A program made the position numbers and the translations under genes. The notes under the pieces were generated by a model. It was not told the DNA's origin. It made no database searches and was given only the letters and a program-made list of their open reading frames with translations. Of a stretch of 64,000 nt of DNA, positions 8,648 through 17,869 are shown one piece after another. Origin of the DNA: Haloferax marinum (GTDB taxonomy: Archaea; Halobacteriota; Halobacteria; Halobacteriales; Haloferacaceae). Position 1 is the stretch's first letter; the number at the start of each line of letters is the position of its first letter. The stretch spans positions 434,001 to 498,000 of the forward strand of contig NZ_WKJQ01000001.1 of assembly GCF_009674625.1 (NCBI RefSeq), in the 5' to 3' direction.

Positions 8648-9316
8648 TCACTCGACGCGAGAACTGACGGCGATTCCGTTCCCCACGGGGAGAACGATGG
8701 TCTCGTAGCGCGGGTCGGCACGGACTGCGTCGAGGTAGGCCGCGATTCCGCGGGTGTCCGCGTTCGTTCCGTCGAGTGCTGCCGGCGTCTCTTCGCCCCA
8801 TTCGACGAGTGCCCCGAAGTCGATGGGGCCGCGCATCACGTTGTCGGCGACGACGATACCGCCGACTTCGACCCGGTCGCGCACGATTTCGAACGCCTCG
8901 GCGTACCGGTGTTTCTGGTGGTCGAAGAGGACGAGGTCGAACTCGCCGTCGACCGATTCGACGAGTTCGAGCGCGTCGCCTTCGAGGAACGTCGTCCGGT
9001 CGGCCAGTCCCGCGCGGTCGAGGAACTCACGCGCCATGTCGAGTTCGTCGGGGTCGTGTTCGGTCAAGAACAACTCGCCGTCGTCTGCCATCCCCTTCGC
9101 GAACCACGTCGCGGAGTAGCCGAATCCGGACCCGAATTCGAAGAGCCGGTCTGCGTTCGCCAGTTTCGCCAGAAAGCGCAGGACGCCGCCGGCCTCCGGT
9201 CCGATGATAGGAAAGCCGTGTTCGGCGGCGTACGACGCCATCTCGGATTGAATCTCGTCGTGGTCGGGTGCCGTCGCGGCGAGAAACCGCTGTGTCTCTT
9301 CGGTCAGGATGTCCAT
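8648..9316 (-). CDS. SAM-dependent O-methyltransferase (catechol O-methyltransferase type)
   Basis: A 222-residue class I methyltransferase of the CCoAOMT/YrrM type. Motif I is [18 protein letters not shown], followed by [16 protein letters not shown] and the metal-site region [16 protein letters not shown], where the usual Asp-x-x-K is [13 protein letters not shown] matches the conserved VADNVLWxG motif. It would methylate a hydroxyl of a small molecule with a divalent metal; the substrate is unknown. The ATG at 9314-9316 is the only start in frame near the family N-terminus. It is 91 bases upstream of nac on the same strand, so co-transcription is possible. Confidence 0.85.
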   Translation of the reverse strand: MDILTEETQRFLAATAPDHDEIQSEMASYAAEHGFPIIGPEAGGVLRFLAKLANADRLFEFGSGFGYSATWFAKGMADDGELFLTEHDPDELDMAREFLDRAGLADRTTFLEGDALELVESVDGEFDLVLFDHQKHRYAEAFEIVRDRVEVGGIVVADNVMRGPIDFGALVEWGEETPAALDGTNADTRGIAAYLDAVRADPRYETIVLPVGNGIAVSSRVE

Positions 9317-9490
9317 ACAGACAGAGGGAGTGCATGAGCGATAAAAACCGGCGACGAGAGCGCGGTCGAGACGGCAGGGCGACGAGCTAGCTGACGAAGC
9401 ACCCGACGCGCCGACCCGCGTGGGTGGCAAACGTTACCGCCCGACTGAATCCCGCCTACTCTTAAGTTGAGTGGTCTCTCATCTTTGACC

Positions 9491-11167
9491 ATGTTTGACC
9501 CCGAGGACCTCGACCAGATTCGGGAGGCGAAAGCTGAGTGGGAGGAAGAGACGCTCTCGCCGACACTCGAACGGTTCGGGGAACGAGCGGACGAGTTCAC
9601 GACCGACACCGGAGGCAACGTCGTCGAACGACTGTACACACCGGCCGACGTCGACACCGACTACGAGGAAGATATCGGCTTCCCAGGCGAGAAACCGTAT
9701 ACGCGCGGCGTCTACCCGACGATGCACCGCGGACGGCTGTGGACGATGCGGCAGTACGCCGGGTTCGGCACGGCCGCAGAGACGAACGAACGCTTCCGCT
9801 ATCTCATCGACAACGGCTCGTCTGGCCTCTCGTTGGCGTTCGACTTGCCGACACAGATGGGGTACGATTCCGACGCGATGATGGCCGCCGGTGAAGTCGG
9901 GAAGTCAGGCGTCGCCATCGACAGCCTCCACGATATGGAGACGGTGTTCGATGGAATCGACCTCGGCGAGGTCTCGACGTCGATGACAATCAACGCGCCC
10001 GCGTCGGTGCTGCTGGCGATGTACGTCGCACTCGGCGACAAACAGGGAGTCCCTCGAGACGAACTCCGTGGGACGATTCAAAACGACATTCTGAAAGAGT
10101 ACGTCGCACGCAACCTCTACATCTACCCACCAGAACCGTCGATGCGACTTATCACGGACATCTTCGAGTTCTGTGCACAGGAGACGCCGAAGTTCAACAC
10201 CATCTCGATATCTGGATACCACATCCGCGAGGCAGGTTCGACCGCCGCACAGGAGATTGCGTTCACCCTCGGCGACGGCATCCAGTACGTGCAGGCCGCA
10301 GTCGACGCCGGCCTCGACGTGGACGACTTCGCACCCCAACTGTCGTTCTTCTTCAACGCCCACAACAACGTCCTCGAAGAGGTGGCGAAGTTCCGCGCCG
10401 CCCGTCGTATGTGGGCGAAGATTATGGAAGACCGCTTCGGGGCGGAGAACCCCAAGTCGATGCAGTTGAAGTTCCACACCCAGACCGGTGGCTCGACGCT
10501 CACTGCCCAACAGGTCGAAAACAACGTCGTCCGCGTCGCCTATCAGGCACTCGCGGCCGTCCTCGGCGGCACGCAGTCGCTCCACACCAACGGCAAAGAC
10601 GAGGCGCTGTCGCTGCCGACAGAGAAGTCGGTCCGGACGGCGCTTCGGACGCAGCAGATTCTCGCACACGAGTCCGGTGCAGCGGACACCATCGACCCAC
10701 TCGCCGGCAGTTACTACGTCGAAGCGCTGACCGACGAAATCGAAGACGAAGCGTTCGAGATTCTCGACGAAGTAGACGAACGCGGTGGGATGCTCGACGC
10801 CATCAAGAACCAGTGGGTCCAACGCGAGATTCAGGACGTCGCCTACGAACGCCAGCGTGAAGTCGAAGAAGGCGAGCGAATCATCGTCGGCGTCAACGAG
10901 TATCAGGTGGACGAAGAACCGACCGTCGAAGTCCAAGAAGTCACCGAGGAAGAAGAACAGAAACAGGTCGAATCACTCGAGGCAGTCAAAGACGACCGCG
11001 ACGCAGAGGCCGTCGAGAATGCGCTCGAAGACGTTCGTGCGGCCGCAAACTCCGACGAGAACCTCATCCCACCCATCGTCGAGGCGGTCAAGGCGTACGC
11101 GACTGTCGGCGAGGTCTGCGGCGTCCTCCGCGAAGAGTTCGGTGAACACGACCCCGGAATGGCGTGA
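9491..11167 (+). CDS. mcmA1: Methylmalonyl-CoA mutase, large (catalytic) subunit
   Basis: A 558-residue protein covering only the TIM-barrel, substrate-binding half of the mutase; the B12-binding domain of about 130 residues is absent and must come from a separate gene, not seen here. Signatures include [35 protein letters not shown] and [19 protein letters not shown]. With its partner it interconverts (R)-methylmalonyl-CoA and succinyl-CoA, feeding propionate and odd-chain or branched acyl units into the citric acid cycle. The methylmalonyl-CoA epimerase is encoded 790 bases downstream on the same strand. A CTCTTAAGTTGAG box is about 25 bases before the ATG. Confidence 0.95.
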   Translation: MFDPEDLDQIREAKAEWEEETLSPTLERFGERADEFTTDTGGNVVERLYTPADVDTDYEEDIGFPGEKPYTRGVYPTMHRGRLWTMRQYAGFGTAAETNERFRYLIDNGSSGLSLAFDLPTQMGYDSDAMMAAGEVGKSGVAIDSLHDMETVFDGIDLGEVSTSMTINAPASVLLAMYVALGDKQGVPRDELRGTIQNDILKEYVARNLYIYPPEPSMRLITDIFEFCAQETPKFNTISISGYHIREAGSTAAQEIAFTLGDGIQYVQAAVDAGLDVDDFAPQLSFFFNAHNNVLEEVAKFRAARRMWAKIMEDRFGAENPKSMQLKFHTQTGGSTLTAQQVENNVVRVAYQALAAVLGGTQSLHTNGKDEALSLPTEKSVRTALRTQQILAHESGAADTIDPLAGSYYVEALTDEIEDEAFEILDEVDERGGMLDAIKNQWVQREIQDVAYERQREVEEGERIIVGVNEYQVDEEPTVEVQEVTEEEEQKQVESLEAVKDDRDAEAVENALEDVRAAANSDENLIPPIVEAVKAYATVGEVCGVLREEFGEHDPGMA

Positions 11168-11213
11168 GGGGTGGTCACACGCGGCGTGACAACGAGTAAC
11201 TAATTTTATACGT

Positions 11214-11546
11214 TCACCCGGCCGAATCACGTCGTAAGCCGAACAGTTCGTGCTGACGAACCCACCGAATTGCGCCACCGACGACTATCGCCTCGAGGTA
11301 CATCCCCACTGCGAGTGCGGGATAGAACACCGAACCGCCTCGGATACTGAACTCGTTGAACGCGAACGTATCGACGAGCATCGCCACTGCGAGTGCTGGG
11401 AAGTCGACGACCCACACTTCCTTTGGAAGGACGCCAGCAAACCCCGCACCCCAGGCGAGGAGGAGGACGACGAACACAGTGACTGTTTCGCGGGCGGTTG
11501 CCAGTCGAACCACTGCGTCGGATACTCGGGGCGTCGTGTCGCTCAC
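11214..11546 (-). CDS. Small membrane protein, three segments, unknown function
   Basis: A 110-residue protein with about three hydrophobic segments (TVFVVLLLAWGAGFAGVLP, a central one around FPALAVAMLVDTFAF, and YPALAVGMYLEAIVVGGAI). The start is taken at the GTG at 11544-11546, 13 bases after the stop of the upstream YbjQ gene; the longer frame would overlap that gene. It ends WVRQHELFGLRRDSAG. I do not recognise the family. Its position in an apparent two-gene operon with a YbjQ-like protein, inside the mutase/epimerase region on the opposite strand, says little about its role. Confidence 0.65.
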   Translation of the reverse strand: MSDTTPRVSDAVVRLATARETVTVFVVLLLAWGAGFAGVLPKEVWVVDFPALAVAMLVDTFAFNEFSIRGGSVFYPALAVGMYLEAIVVGGAIRWVRQHELFGLRRDSAG

Positions 11547-11559
11547 GGACCGACGGGAC

Positions 11560-11904
11560 TTACTCCCCTGTTGGGGTCGACTCCGACGTCTCTGCGAGTT
11601 TGACGGCGGTTCCGTAGGCGAGGATTTCGGCGGCACCCTGTGCAACCTCGGCAGTTACGTACCGAACGCTGACGACGGCGTCTGCACCCATCGACTCGGC
11701 GTCTTCTATCATCCGTGCTGTCGCTTCGTCGCGGGAGTCGGCCAAGAGACCGGTGTACGACTTGAGCTCTCCGCCGACGACGTTACGGAGTCCCTGCGTG
11801 ATGTCTCGACCGACGTTTCGCGCGCGAACCGTATTCCCTCTGACCGTACCGAGTGATTCTGTTATCTCACGACCTGCGACTGTCTCGGTTGTAGTTACTA
11901 TCAT
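11560..11904 (-). CDS. YbjQ/UPF0145 family heavy-metal-binding-like protein
   Basis: A 114-residue protein. It opens MIVTTTETVAGREITESLG and continues with GNTVRARNVGRDITQGLRN and SMGADAVVSVRYVTAEVAQG, the full pattern of the YbjQ/UPF0145 family: short alpha/beta chains known to form pentamers. The biochemical role is not established. The ATG at 11902-11904 is where the family normally starts. It diverges from the epimerase gene (54 bases between starts) and lies 13 bases upstream of a membrane protein gene. Confidence 0.88.
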   Translation of the reverse strand: MIVTTTETVAGREITESLGTVRGNTVRARNVGRDITQGLRNVVGGELKSYTGLLADSRDEATARMIEDAESMGADAVVSVRYVTAEVAQGAAEILAYGTAVKLAETSESTPTGE

Positions 11905-11958
11905 GACAGGATAGACGAATCGACTGGGTTTATCCGTTGTGCCCAGAGAGGTGTTGTC

Positions 11959-12342
11959 ATGCACTTCGATCACATCGGAATTGCCACGTCGGACGCCGCC
12001 GGATTGGCCGCGTTGTTCGAAGAGTTGTTCGACGCGCCGGTGGCCCACGAGGAGACGTTCGACGGGATGACCGTCGTGTTCCTCGAACTCGAAGACGGAT
12101 ACTTCGAACTACTCGAACCCCACGAAGGCGGTGCTATCAGTCGGTACCTCGAGAAGAACGGCCCAGGCATCCACCACATCGCGCTCGAGACCGACGACAT
12201 CGAGGGCGCACTGGAGACGGCCCACGACGCAGGTGTCGACCTCATCGACGAGAAACCGCGTCCGGGTGCGTGGGGTCACGACGTCGCGTTCCTTCACCCG
12301 AAATCGACCGGTGGCGTACTCGTGGAGTTTGTCTCCCATTAG
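11959..12342 (+). CDS. mce: Methylmalonyl-CoA epimerase
   Basis: A 127-residue VOC/glyoxalase-fold protein. MHFDHIGIATSD supplies the first metal His, GPGIHHIALETDDI the second, and AFLHPKSTGGVLVEF the Glu-bearing last strand; the internal VTP-like segment is replaced by RPGAWGHDVAFLHP, typical of MCE. It converts (S)- to (R)-methylmalonyl-CoA, the form used by the mutase encoded just upstream, with a Co2+-like divalent metal. Length and motifs fit the family exactly. The neighbouring mutase gene supports the assignment. Confidence 0.93.
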   Translation: MHFDHIGIATSDAAGLAALFEELFDAPVAHEETFDGMTVVFLELEDGYFELLEPHEGGAISRYLEKNGPGIHHIALETDDIEGALETAHDAGVDLIDEKPRPGAWGHDVAFLHPKSTGGVLVEFVSH

Positions 12343-12429
12343 TGTCTGCTGCCGCCCTCCACAGTCGAGACAGCCCGGTTCGACTCTCGACCTCGCGTCG
12401 GCAGGTCACTTACCAGCAAGAGGTGTTCG

Positions 12430-14700
12430 ATGACCGAACATTCGACAGACGACGACGGCAACACGGCGGGCGACGAGGTCACGGTGACGAACCACGGTGA
12501 TACGACGAGTGACGGCAGTACGGCGGACGAGGACGCTACGGCGATGAATGGCGACACGGCGGACGAGGTCACGACGAGCGACAGTGATACGGCGGACGAG
12601 GCCACGACGGCGACGAACGCGCTCTCGGGAACGATGCGAGACTGGCTCTCGCACCGGGTTGCGACCACGCCCGACCAGCGTGCGCTCATCCACGCACCGA
12701 CGGGCGATTCGATGACCTTCCGTGAACTCGACACGCTCGTCTCGGAGACTGCCGGCCAACTCGCTGCACTCGGTCTCAGACCGGGCGACCATCTCGGCGT
12801 CGTACTCGAACCCGCCATCGAGTACGTTCGTCTCGTCCACGCTGCGAGTCGTCTCGGCGTGACGCTCGTCCCGTGTAGCGAACGACTCACACCGAGCGAA
12901 CTCGGTCGAAATCTCGAACTCGCAGACGTGACGGCACTCGTCTGCGGGGAGTCCACAGAATCGACGGCCGTCGAAGCCACGACGGACATCCCCGTCGTCT
13001 CCGTGGACGAACCCCGATGGGAAGGTGTCATCAACCTCTCGTCTATCGCACCGAAGGCGATCACGCCGGTTCAGTGGGACCTCTCAGATACGATGTTACT
13101 CCTGTTCACGTCGGGGACGACGGGGACACCGAAGGCCGTTCGACTCACGATGGGGAACGTCTTGGCGAACGCCGTCGCGTCCTCGTTCAGACTCGGACTC
13201 TCACAGGGCGACAGATGGTTGGTCACCCTCTCGTTGCACCATATGGGTGGTATCGGGCCGATTCTCCGCAGTCCACTCTACGGTTCGACTATCGTCCTTC
13301 GTGAGGGGTTCGACGCCGGTGGGGCGGCCGACGACATCGGGAAGTACGACGTGACGGGCGTCTCGCTCGTTCCGACGATGCTCAAACGAATGCTCGATAG
13401 CCGTGGGACGCTGTCGGACTCACTTCGGGTCGTCCTCCTCGGTGGTGCGCCCGCATCCGAGGAACTCATCGAACGCTGTCGGAACTACTCTGTCCCGGTC
13501 TACCCGACCTACGGGATGACCGAGACGGCCTCCCAGATTGCGACAGCGAGGCCTCGAGAGGCGTTTTCGTCTGTCGGAACGGTCGGCCGACCGCTGTTCT
13601 TCACTGGCCTGGATATCGTGGACGACGACGGCACGCCCGTCGAACCCGGAAGCGCCGGCGAAATCGTCGTCTCCGGGTTGACAGTCTCTCCTGGGTACTA
13701 CAGTAATCGCGAGGCGACGGCCGACGCGTTCACCGACGCCGGTCTCCGAACTGGCGATATCGGTTACCGCGACGACGATGGGCTCTTGTACGTCCTCAAT
13801 CGCACGGACGACCGTATCGTCACCGGTGGCGAAAACGTCGACCCAGGCGAGGTCGTCGAGGTGCTTCGTCAGTATCCTGCCATCGAAGACGCGGTGGTCC
13901 TGGGCATCCCCGACCCAGAGTGGGGTGAGCGCGTGAGCGCGCTCGTCGTCTTGAGTGACCCGGACCTCAGACTCGACCGGTCTTCTCTCGACGCGTTCTG
14001 TCGTGAGCGACTTGCCGGGTTCAAGATACCACGACTCGTCGAACCGGCAGACGAACTCCCCCGAACGGTCTCGGGAACGATCGACCGAGAAGCGGTTCGC
14101 GAACAGTTGGAGGCCGCGTTACCGGTCACGGAAGCGGAACCAACACAGACAGCAGTCGACTCCGACAGCGACGGGACCCCACCTGACGAACCCCCCGTCG
14201 TCGACGACGCCGAGAGCGACGACGAACACGATGGCGACAGCGACGCTGAGGGGGACACCGACAGCGACGACGAAGGAGACACCAAGAGCGACGTCGAGGA
14301 AGACACCAAGAGTGACGTCGAGGAAGACACCAAGAGCAACGTCGAGGAAGACACCAAGAGCAACGTCGAGGAAGACACCAAGAGCAACGTCGAGGAAGAC
14401 ACCGACAGCGACACCGAGGGAGACGAACTGCCGGACTCGACGCCCGTAGAAGGAACGGGCGAGACAACCGACGAGGTGGCCGAAATCGGTGACGACGGAC
14501 CGGCAGACGACACCGAAGAACGCCCGGACGACGAGGGTGCCGAGAACCTTGCGTCCGATGGTGAACCGGACGAAGCGACAACTGAAGACGCTCGAGACGA
14601 CGCTGACGAATTGGACGACGAATTCGAATTCGGCGAACCACCAGTCGAAGAACAAGATGCGGACGTCGACCCCGACGGAGACAGCCCCGACGACGCGTGA
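12430..14700 (+). CDS. MenE-like AMP-forming acyl-CoA ligase with acidic tails
   Basis: The core is an adenylate-forming ligase: LLFTSGTTGTPKAVRL (ATP loop), SLHHMGG, YPTYGMTETASQIAT and a GENVDPGEVVEVL hinge region. The YGMTETASQI form resembles o-succinylbenzoyl-CoA synthetase (MenE) of menaquinone synthesis. No other men genes are adjacent, so another carboxylate is possible. Unusual are a Thr/Asp-rich 70-residue N-terminus (repeating DTADE) and a 200-residue acidic C-terminus built partly on a perfect 24-base tandem repeat. The true start may be the ATG of MRDWLSHRVATTPDQ, 73 residues further in; the upstream segment has the same composition as the tail, so I keep the long form. Confidence 0.85.
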   Translation: MTEHSTDDDGNTAGDEVTVTNHGDTTSDGSTADEDATAMNGDTADEVTTSDSDTADEATTATNALSGTMRDWLSHRVATTPDQRALIHAPTGDSMTFRELDTLVSETAGQLAALGLRPGDHLGVVLEPAIEYVRLVHAASRLGVTLVPCSERLTPSELGRNLELADVTALVCGESTESTAVEATTDIPVVSVDEPRWEGVINLSSIAPKAITPVQWDLSDTMLLLFTSGTTGTPKAVRLTMGNVLANAVASSFRLGLSQGDRWLVTLSLHHMGGIGPILRSPLYGSTIVLREGFDAGGAADDIGKYDVTGVSLVPTMLKRMLDSRGTLSDSLRVVLLGGAPASEELIERCRNYSVPVYPTYGMTETASQIATARPREAFSSVGTVGRPLFFTGLDIVDDDGTPVEPGSAGEIVVSGLTVSPGYYSNREATADAFTDAGLRTGDIGYRDDDGLLYVLNRTDDRIVTGGENVDPGEVVEVLRQYPAIEDAVVLGIPDPEWGERVSALVVLSDPDLRLDRSSLDAFCRERLAGFKIPRLVEPADELPRTVSGTIDREAVREQLEAALPVTEAEPTQTAVDSDSDGTPPDEPPVVDDAESDDEHDGDSDAEGDTDSDDEGDTKSDVEEDTKSDVEEDTKSNVEEDTKSNVEEDTKSNVEEDTDSDTEGDELPDSTPVEGTGETTDEVAEIGDDGPADDTEERPDDEGAENLASDGEPDEATTEDARDDADELDDEFEFGEPPVEEQDADVDPDGDSPDDA
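14227..14418 (+). repeat. 24-base tandem repeat in the acidic tail of the MenE-like ligase
   Basis: Eight consecutive 24-base units inside the coding sequence. Units at 14323, 14347 and 14371 are identical over 72 bases; those at 14275 and 14299 differ by one or two bases; the outer units at 14227, 14251 and 14395 are diverged. Each encodes EDTKSNVE or a variant. Identity at third codon positions points to recent slippage or unequal exchange. Confidence 0.9.
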
Positions 14701-14705
14701 ACCTC

Positions 14706-14721
14706 TCGAAGCGTTTTTCGA
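14706..14721 (+). terminator. Hairpin and T-run after the MenE-like gene
   Basis: TCGAAGCGTTTTTCGA has 5-base arms (TCGAA/TTCGA) around a T run and lies 5 bases after the stop. It is a weak hairpin but sits between two large genes. Confidence 0.35.
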
Positions 14722-14790
14722 AAATCAGTAGCCTGCGTCTTGCCGGTACCCGTCCAAACAATCATTAGGTTTTGCCACCGACTGGTTGCT

Positions 14791-16452
14791 ATGGTAGGCG
14801 CTACCAATCAGACACTTCGACCGTTTTTGTGGCGTGCAGGCAAACTCTTCCCGGACCGTGAAATCGTCTCCCGAACGGCAGAGGGCATCAAACGGTACAC
14901 GTATGCCGAGTACGAAGGCCGCGTCGCGCAACTCGCGGGCGCACTCGAAGACGCAGGTATCGGTGACGGTGACCGAGTGGCGACCTTCTGTTGGAACCAC
15001 GGCCGACACTTCGAGACGTACTTCGGCGTGCCGTCGATGGGTGCGCAACTGCACACCATCAACCCACTCCTCCCCGACCACCACATCCAGTACATCGTCG
15101 AAAACGCGGAAGACCGCATCATCTTCGTCGACCCGTCGCTCGCCCCGAAACTCGCCAGCGCGTACGACGAAACGTCGTTCGCCTCGGTCGACCAGTTCGT
15201 CGTGATGGCGTCGGAGGTCCCCGACGTCGACCTCGAACCGGTCACCGATTACGAGTCGTTCATCGCGGAGTATCCCGACGAGTACGACTGGCCGGACCTC
15301 CCGGAAGACCAACCGGCGGGGATGTGTTACACCTCGGGAACCACCGGCAAGCCGAAAGGTGTCGAGTACTCCCAGCAGATGCTCTGGGCACACACGATGG
15401 CGACCCTCCCGCAAGCGGGTCTCGACATCGGCGCGGACGACGTCATCATGCCCGTCGTCCCGATGTTCCACGTCAACGCGTGGGGACTGCCGTTCTCGGC
15501 GACTGCCGCCGGCGCGAAACACGTCTACCCCGGCCCCTCTCCGACGCCTGCAGACCTCGCGAAACTCATCGAAGACGAAGGCGTGACGATGACCGCAGGA
15601 GTGCCGACCGTCTGGCTTGGCCTCCTCGAATATCTCGACGAGAACGACGCCGACATGTCGTCGCTCGAACGCATCGTCATCGGCGGTGCGGCCGCGCCGA
15701 AGTCCGTCATCCGCCGATTCGACGAAGAGTACGACGTGGAAGTCGTCCACGCGTGGGGAATGACCGAGATGTCGCCGGTGGGAACCGTCGCACACCTCAA
15801 ACCGGGGATGGAAGACGAACTCTCGACGGACGAACAGTACGACAAACGCGGTATGCAAGGCCTCCTCGTCACCGGTCTGGAGATGCGCGTCGTCGGCGAC
15901 GATGGGGACGAAGTCCCGTGGAACGGCGAGGACTTCGGAGAACTGTGGGTCCGCGGTCCGTGGGTCACGACGGAGTACTTCCAGCGCCCCGACGCGAACG
16001 AGACAGACTTCGAGGGCAACTGGCTGAAGACGGGCGACGTGGTGACCGTCGACGAAGACGGCTACGTCAAAATCGTCGACCGGGCGAAAGACGTCATCAA
16101 ATCCGGTGGTGAGTGGATTTCGTCGGTCGAACTCGAAAACACCATCATGGCCCACGACGGTGTGGCGGAAGCGACAGTCGTCGGTGTCCCACACGAGCGC
16201 TGGCAGGAGCGCCCCGTCGCGTTCATCGTCCCGAAGAAAGGAGTTGACCAAGACGAACTCAAGAGCGGAGTCGTCGACCTCGTCCGCTCGGAGTTCCCTA
16301 AGTGGTGGACGCCCGACGAAGTCGTCTTCATCGAGGAGGTGCCGAAGACTGCGACCGGGAAGTTCGACAAGAAGGTCCTTCGCGAGGAGTACGACGACGC
16401 CTCACTCATCGAAGGGAAGACGCCCGACGAAGACGCACCAGCGGAGAACTGA
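14791..16452 (+). CDS. Medium/long-chain fatty-acid--CoA ligase (AlkK-like)
   Basis: A 553-residue AMP-forming acyl-CoA synthetase. MCYTSGTTGKPKGVEYSQ is the ATP loop, PMFHVNAWGLPF and VVHAWGMTEMSPVGTV are typical of the AlkK-like branch, LKTGDVVTVDEDGYVKIVDR and KDVIKSGGEWIS form the hinge, and PKTATGKFDKKVLRE carries the catalytic Lys. It activates free fatty acids to acyl-CoA for beta-oxidation. The ATG at 14791 is preferred to a TTG 51 bases earlier because the domain begins at QTLRPFLWRAGKLFPDREIV. It lies immediately before an acyl-CoA dehydrogenase gene, a logical partner. Confidence 0.92.
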   Translation: MVGATNQTLRPFLWRAGKLFPDREIVSRTAEGIKRYTYAEYEGRVAQLAGALEDAGIGDGDRVATFCWNHGRHFETYFGVPSMGAQLHTINPLLPDHHIQYIVENAEDRIIFVDPSLAPKLASAYDETSFASVDQFVVMASEVPDVDLEPVTDYESFIAEYPDEYDWPDLPEDQPAGMCYTSGTTGKPKGVEYSQQMLWAHTMATLPQAGLDIGADDVIMPVVPMFHVNAWGLPFSATAAGAKHVYPGPSPTPADLAKLIEDEGVTMTAGVPTVWLGLLEYLDENDADMSSLERIVIGGAAAPKSVIRRFDEEYDVEVVHAWGMTEMSPVGTVAHLKPGMEDELSTDEQYDKRGMQGLLVTGLEMRVVGDDGDEVPWNGEDFGELWVRGPWVTTEYFQRPDANETDFEGNWLKTGDVVTVDEDGYVKIVDRAKDVIKSGGEWISSVELENTIMAHDGVAEATVVGVPHERWQERPVAFIVPKKGVDQDELKSGVVDLVRSEFPKWWTPDEVVFIEEVPKTATGKFDKKVLREEYDDASLIEGKTPDEDAPAEN

Positions 16453-16497
16453 CCCCGGACCACGCCACTTTTCTTCGGCACGCGCTGCCCGCGTGAA

Positions 16498-16556
16498 CCG
16501 TCCTGTGTGGTAGTCTGTGCGCTAATCCCGTCCTGTGTGGAAGCCTGTGCGGTAAT
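16498..16556. repeat. 29-base direct repeat upstream of the acyl-CoA dehydrogenase
   Basis: CCGTCCTGTGTGG, then TAGTCTGTGCGCTAAT at 16498-16526; it recurs at 16528-16556 with four changes. The repeat period is 30 bases, about three helical turns, so both copies face the same side of the DNA. It precedes the dehydrogenase promoter and could be a pair of binding sites. Confidence 0.7.
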
Positions 16557-16562
16557 AATCGA

Positions 16563-16574
16563 CAAACACGTTTG
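16563..16574. promoter_or_regulatory. Inverted repeat CAAAC-AC-GTTTG before the acyl-CoA dehydrogenase
   Basis: A perfect 5-base inverted repeat with a 2-base spacer, followed three bases later by another GTTTG (16577-16581). It lies 53-64 bases before the ATG, upstream of the AT-rich CACATTATTTTGGG that probably holds the TATA element. A candidate operator for a fatty-acid-responsive repressor; no regulator gene is adjacent. Confidence 0.4.
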
Positions 16575-16626
16575 AAGTTTGTACTGGTTCCCACATTATT
16601 TTGGGTGTTCAAGCCCACAACGACGT

Positions 16627-17778
16627 ATGGAACTTCTCGACGAATCAATCGTGCCCGAGCACGCCCGCGCGGTCAAGCGTGAGGCACGCGAGTTCGCTGA
16701 AGAACACATCGCCCCCGTCGCCGAGGCCTACTACGAGTCAGGTGAGTACCCTCACGACGTCCTCCAAGCGGGGATGGACGCTGGATTGGTCGCACAGGAC
16801 ATCAGCGAGGAGTACGGTGGCAGAGGGTTCGACCTCCAACAGATTCTCGCCATCTCCGAAGAGTTCTACCGCGTCGACGCCGGCATCGCGCTGACGCTCC
16901 AACTCGCGTCGTTCGGCTGTGAGATTCTGCAACACTACGGGTCCGAAGAACAGAAGCAGACGTGGCTTCGCCCCATCGCGGAGAACGACCAGATTTCGGG
17001 ACTCGCCGTCTCCGAACCACAGACTGGGTCCGACATGGCTGGGATGGAGACGACGGCCGAGAAGACCGACGACGGCTACGTCCTCAACGGCGAGAAGTAC
17101 TGGGTCGGCAACGCCGTCGAAGCCGATTGGCTCACCGTCTACGCCAAGACCGGCGACTCGGGCGACCGCTACTCGAACTACTCGATGTTCATCGTCCCGA
17201 CGGACACGCCTGGGTACGACGCCGAACACATCCCCGAGAAGATGGGCATGCGCGCGTCGAAACAGGGACACATCGTCTTCGACGACTGTGAGGTTCCCGA
17301 AGAGAACCTCATCGGCACCGAAGGCGGCGGGTTCTACATGCTCGCGGACTTCTTCAACCACGGCCGTATCGTCGTCGGCGGCCACGGCATCGGCCTCGCC
17401 GCCGCTGCCATCGAAGAAGCCTGGACGTTCGTCCACGACCGAGAGGCGTTCGGCCGGACCGTCTCTGAGTTCCAGGCAGTCCAACACATCCTCGCAGACA
17501 TGCGCATGGAGTTCGAAGCGGCGCGGGCGCTCAACTGGCGCGCGGCCGAAAAAGTCGCGAACAACGACGACGCTGGCTTTTGGGCCGCGGCCACCAAGAC
17601 GAAATCGACCGAGATGGCAGTCGACGTCGCCGAACGAGGTATGCAACTCCACGGCGGACGCTCTGTCCTCAACGAGTACAAGATATCGCGCGTCTACCGC
17701 GACGTCCGTATCCCCGTCATCTACGAGGGAGCGAACGAGATTCAGCGGAATCTCGTCTACCGACAGGGAAGCCTCTAA
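16627..17778 (+). CDS. Acyl-CoA dehydrogenase
   Basis: A 383-residue FAD-dependent dehydrogenase of standard length. GLAVSEPQTGSDMAGMETTA and KYWVGNAVEADWLTVYAKTG bind FAD and substrate; IPVIYEGANEIQRNLV carries the catalytic Glu in the usual YEGxxEIQ context. It introduces the 2,3-double bond into acyl-CoA, passing electrons to ETF. The ATG at 16627 places MELLDESIVPEHARAVKRE at the N-terminus. It is 174 bases after the acyl-CoA ligase stop with its own promoter region, holding repeats that could be regulatory. Confidence 0.94.
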   Translation: MELLDESIVPEHARAVKREAREFAEEHIAPVAEAYYESGEYPHDVLQAGMDAGLVAQDISEEYGGRGFDLQQILAISEEFYRVDAGIALTLQLASFGCEILQHYGSEEQKQTWLRPIAENDQISGLAVSEPQTGSDMAGMETTAEKTDDGYVLNGEKYWVGNAVEADWLTVYAKTGDSGDRYSNYSMFIVPTDTPGYDAEHIPEKMGMRASKQGHIVFDDCEVPEENLIGTEGGGFYMLADFFNHGRIVVGGHGIGLAAAAIEEAWTFVHDREAFGRTVSEFQAVQHILADMRMEFEAARALNWRAAEKVANNDDAGFWAAATKTKSTEMAVDVAERGMQLHGGRSVLNEYKISRVYRDVRIPVIYEGANEIQRNLVYRQGSL

Positions 17779-17869
17779 CGGTTAGTTCGACCACACTTCG
17801 GCGGATAGAGTTTTACGACGGACTGACTGTCGTCTACGCAGGGTCGTTACTCGCGACTTCGTGACTATC

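Noticed and set aside
14227-14418. Tandem repeats as a possible CRISPR array
   Set aside because: Units are contiguous 24-base copies with no unique spacers and lie in a coding frame. The arrays at 22791, 35501 and 37291 likewise lack spacers.
12430-14700. Naming the acyl-CoA ligase menE outright
   Set aside because: The YGMTETASQI motif supports it, but no other menaquinone genes are near and the neighbours concern acyl-CoA metabolism, so the substrate is left open.
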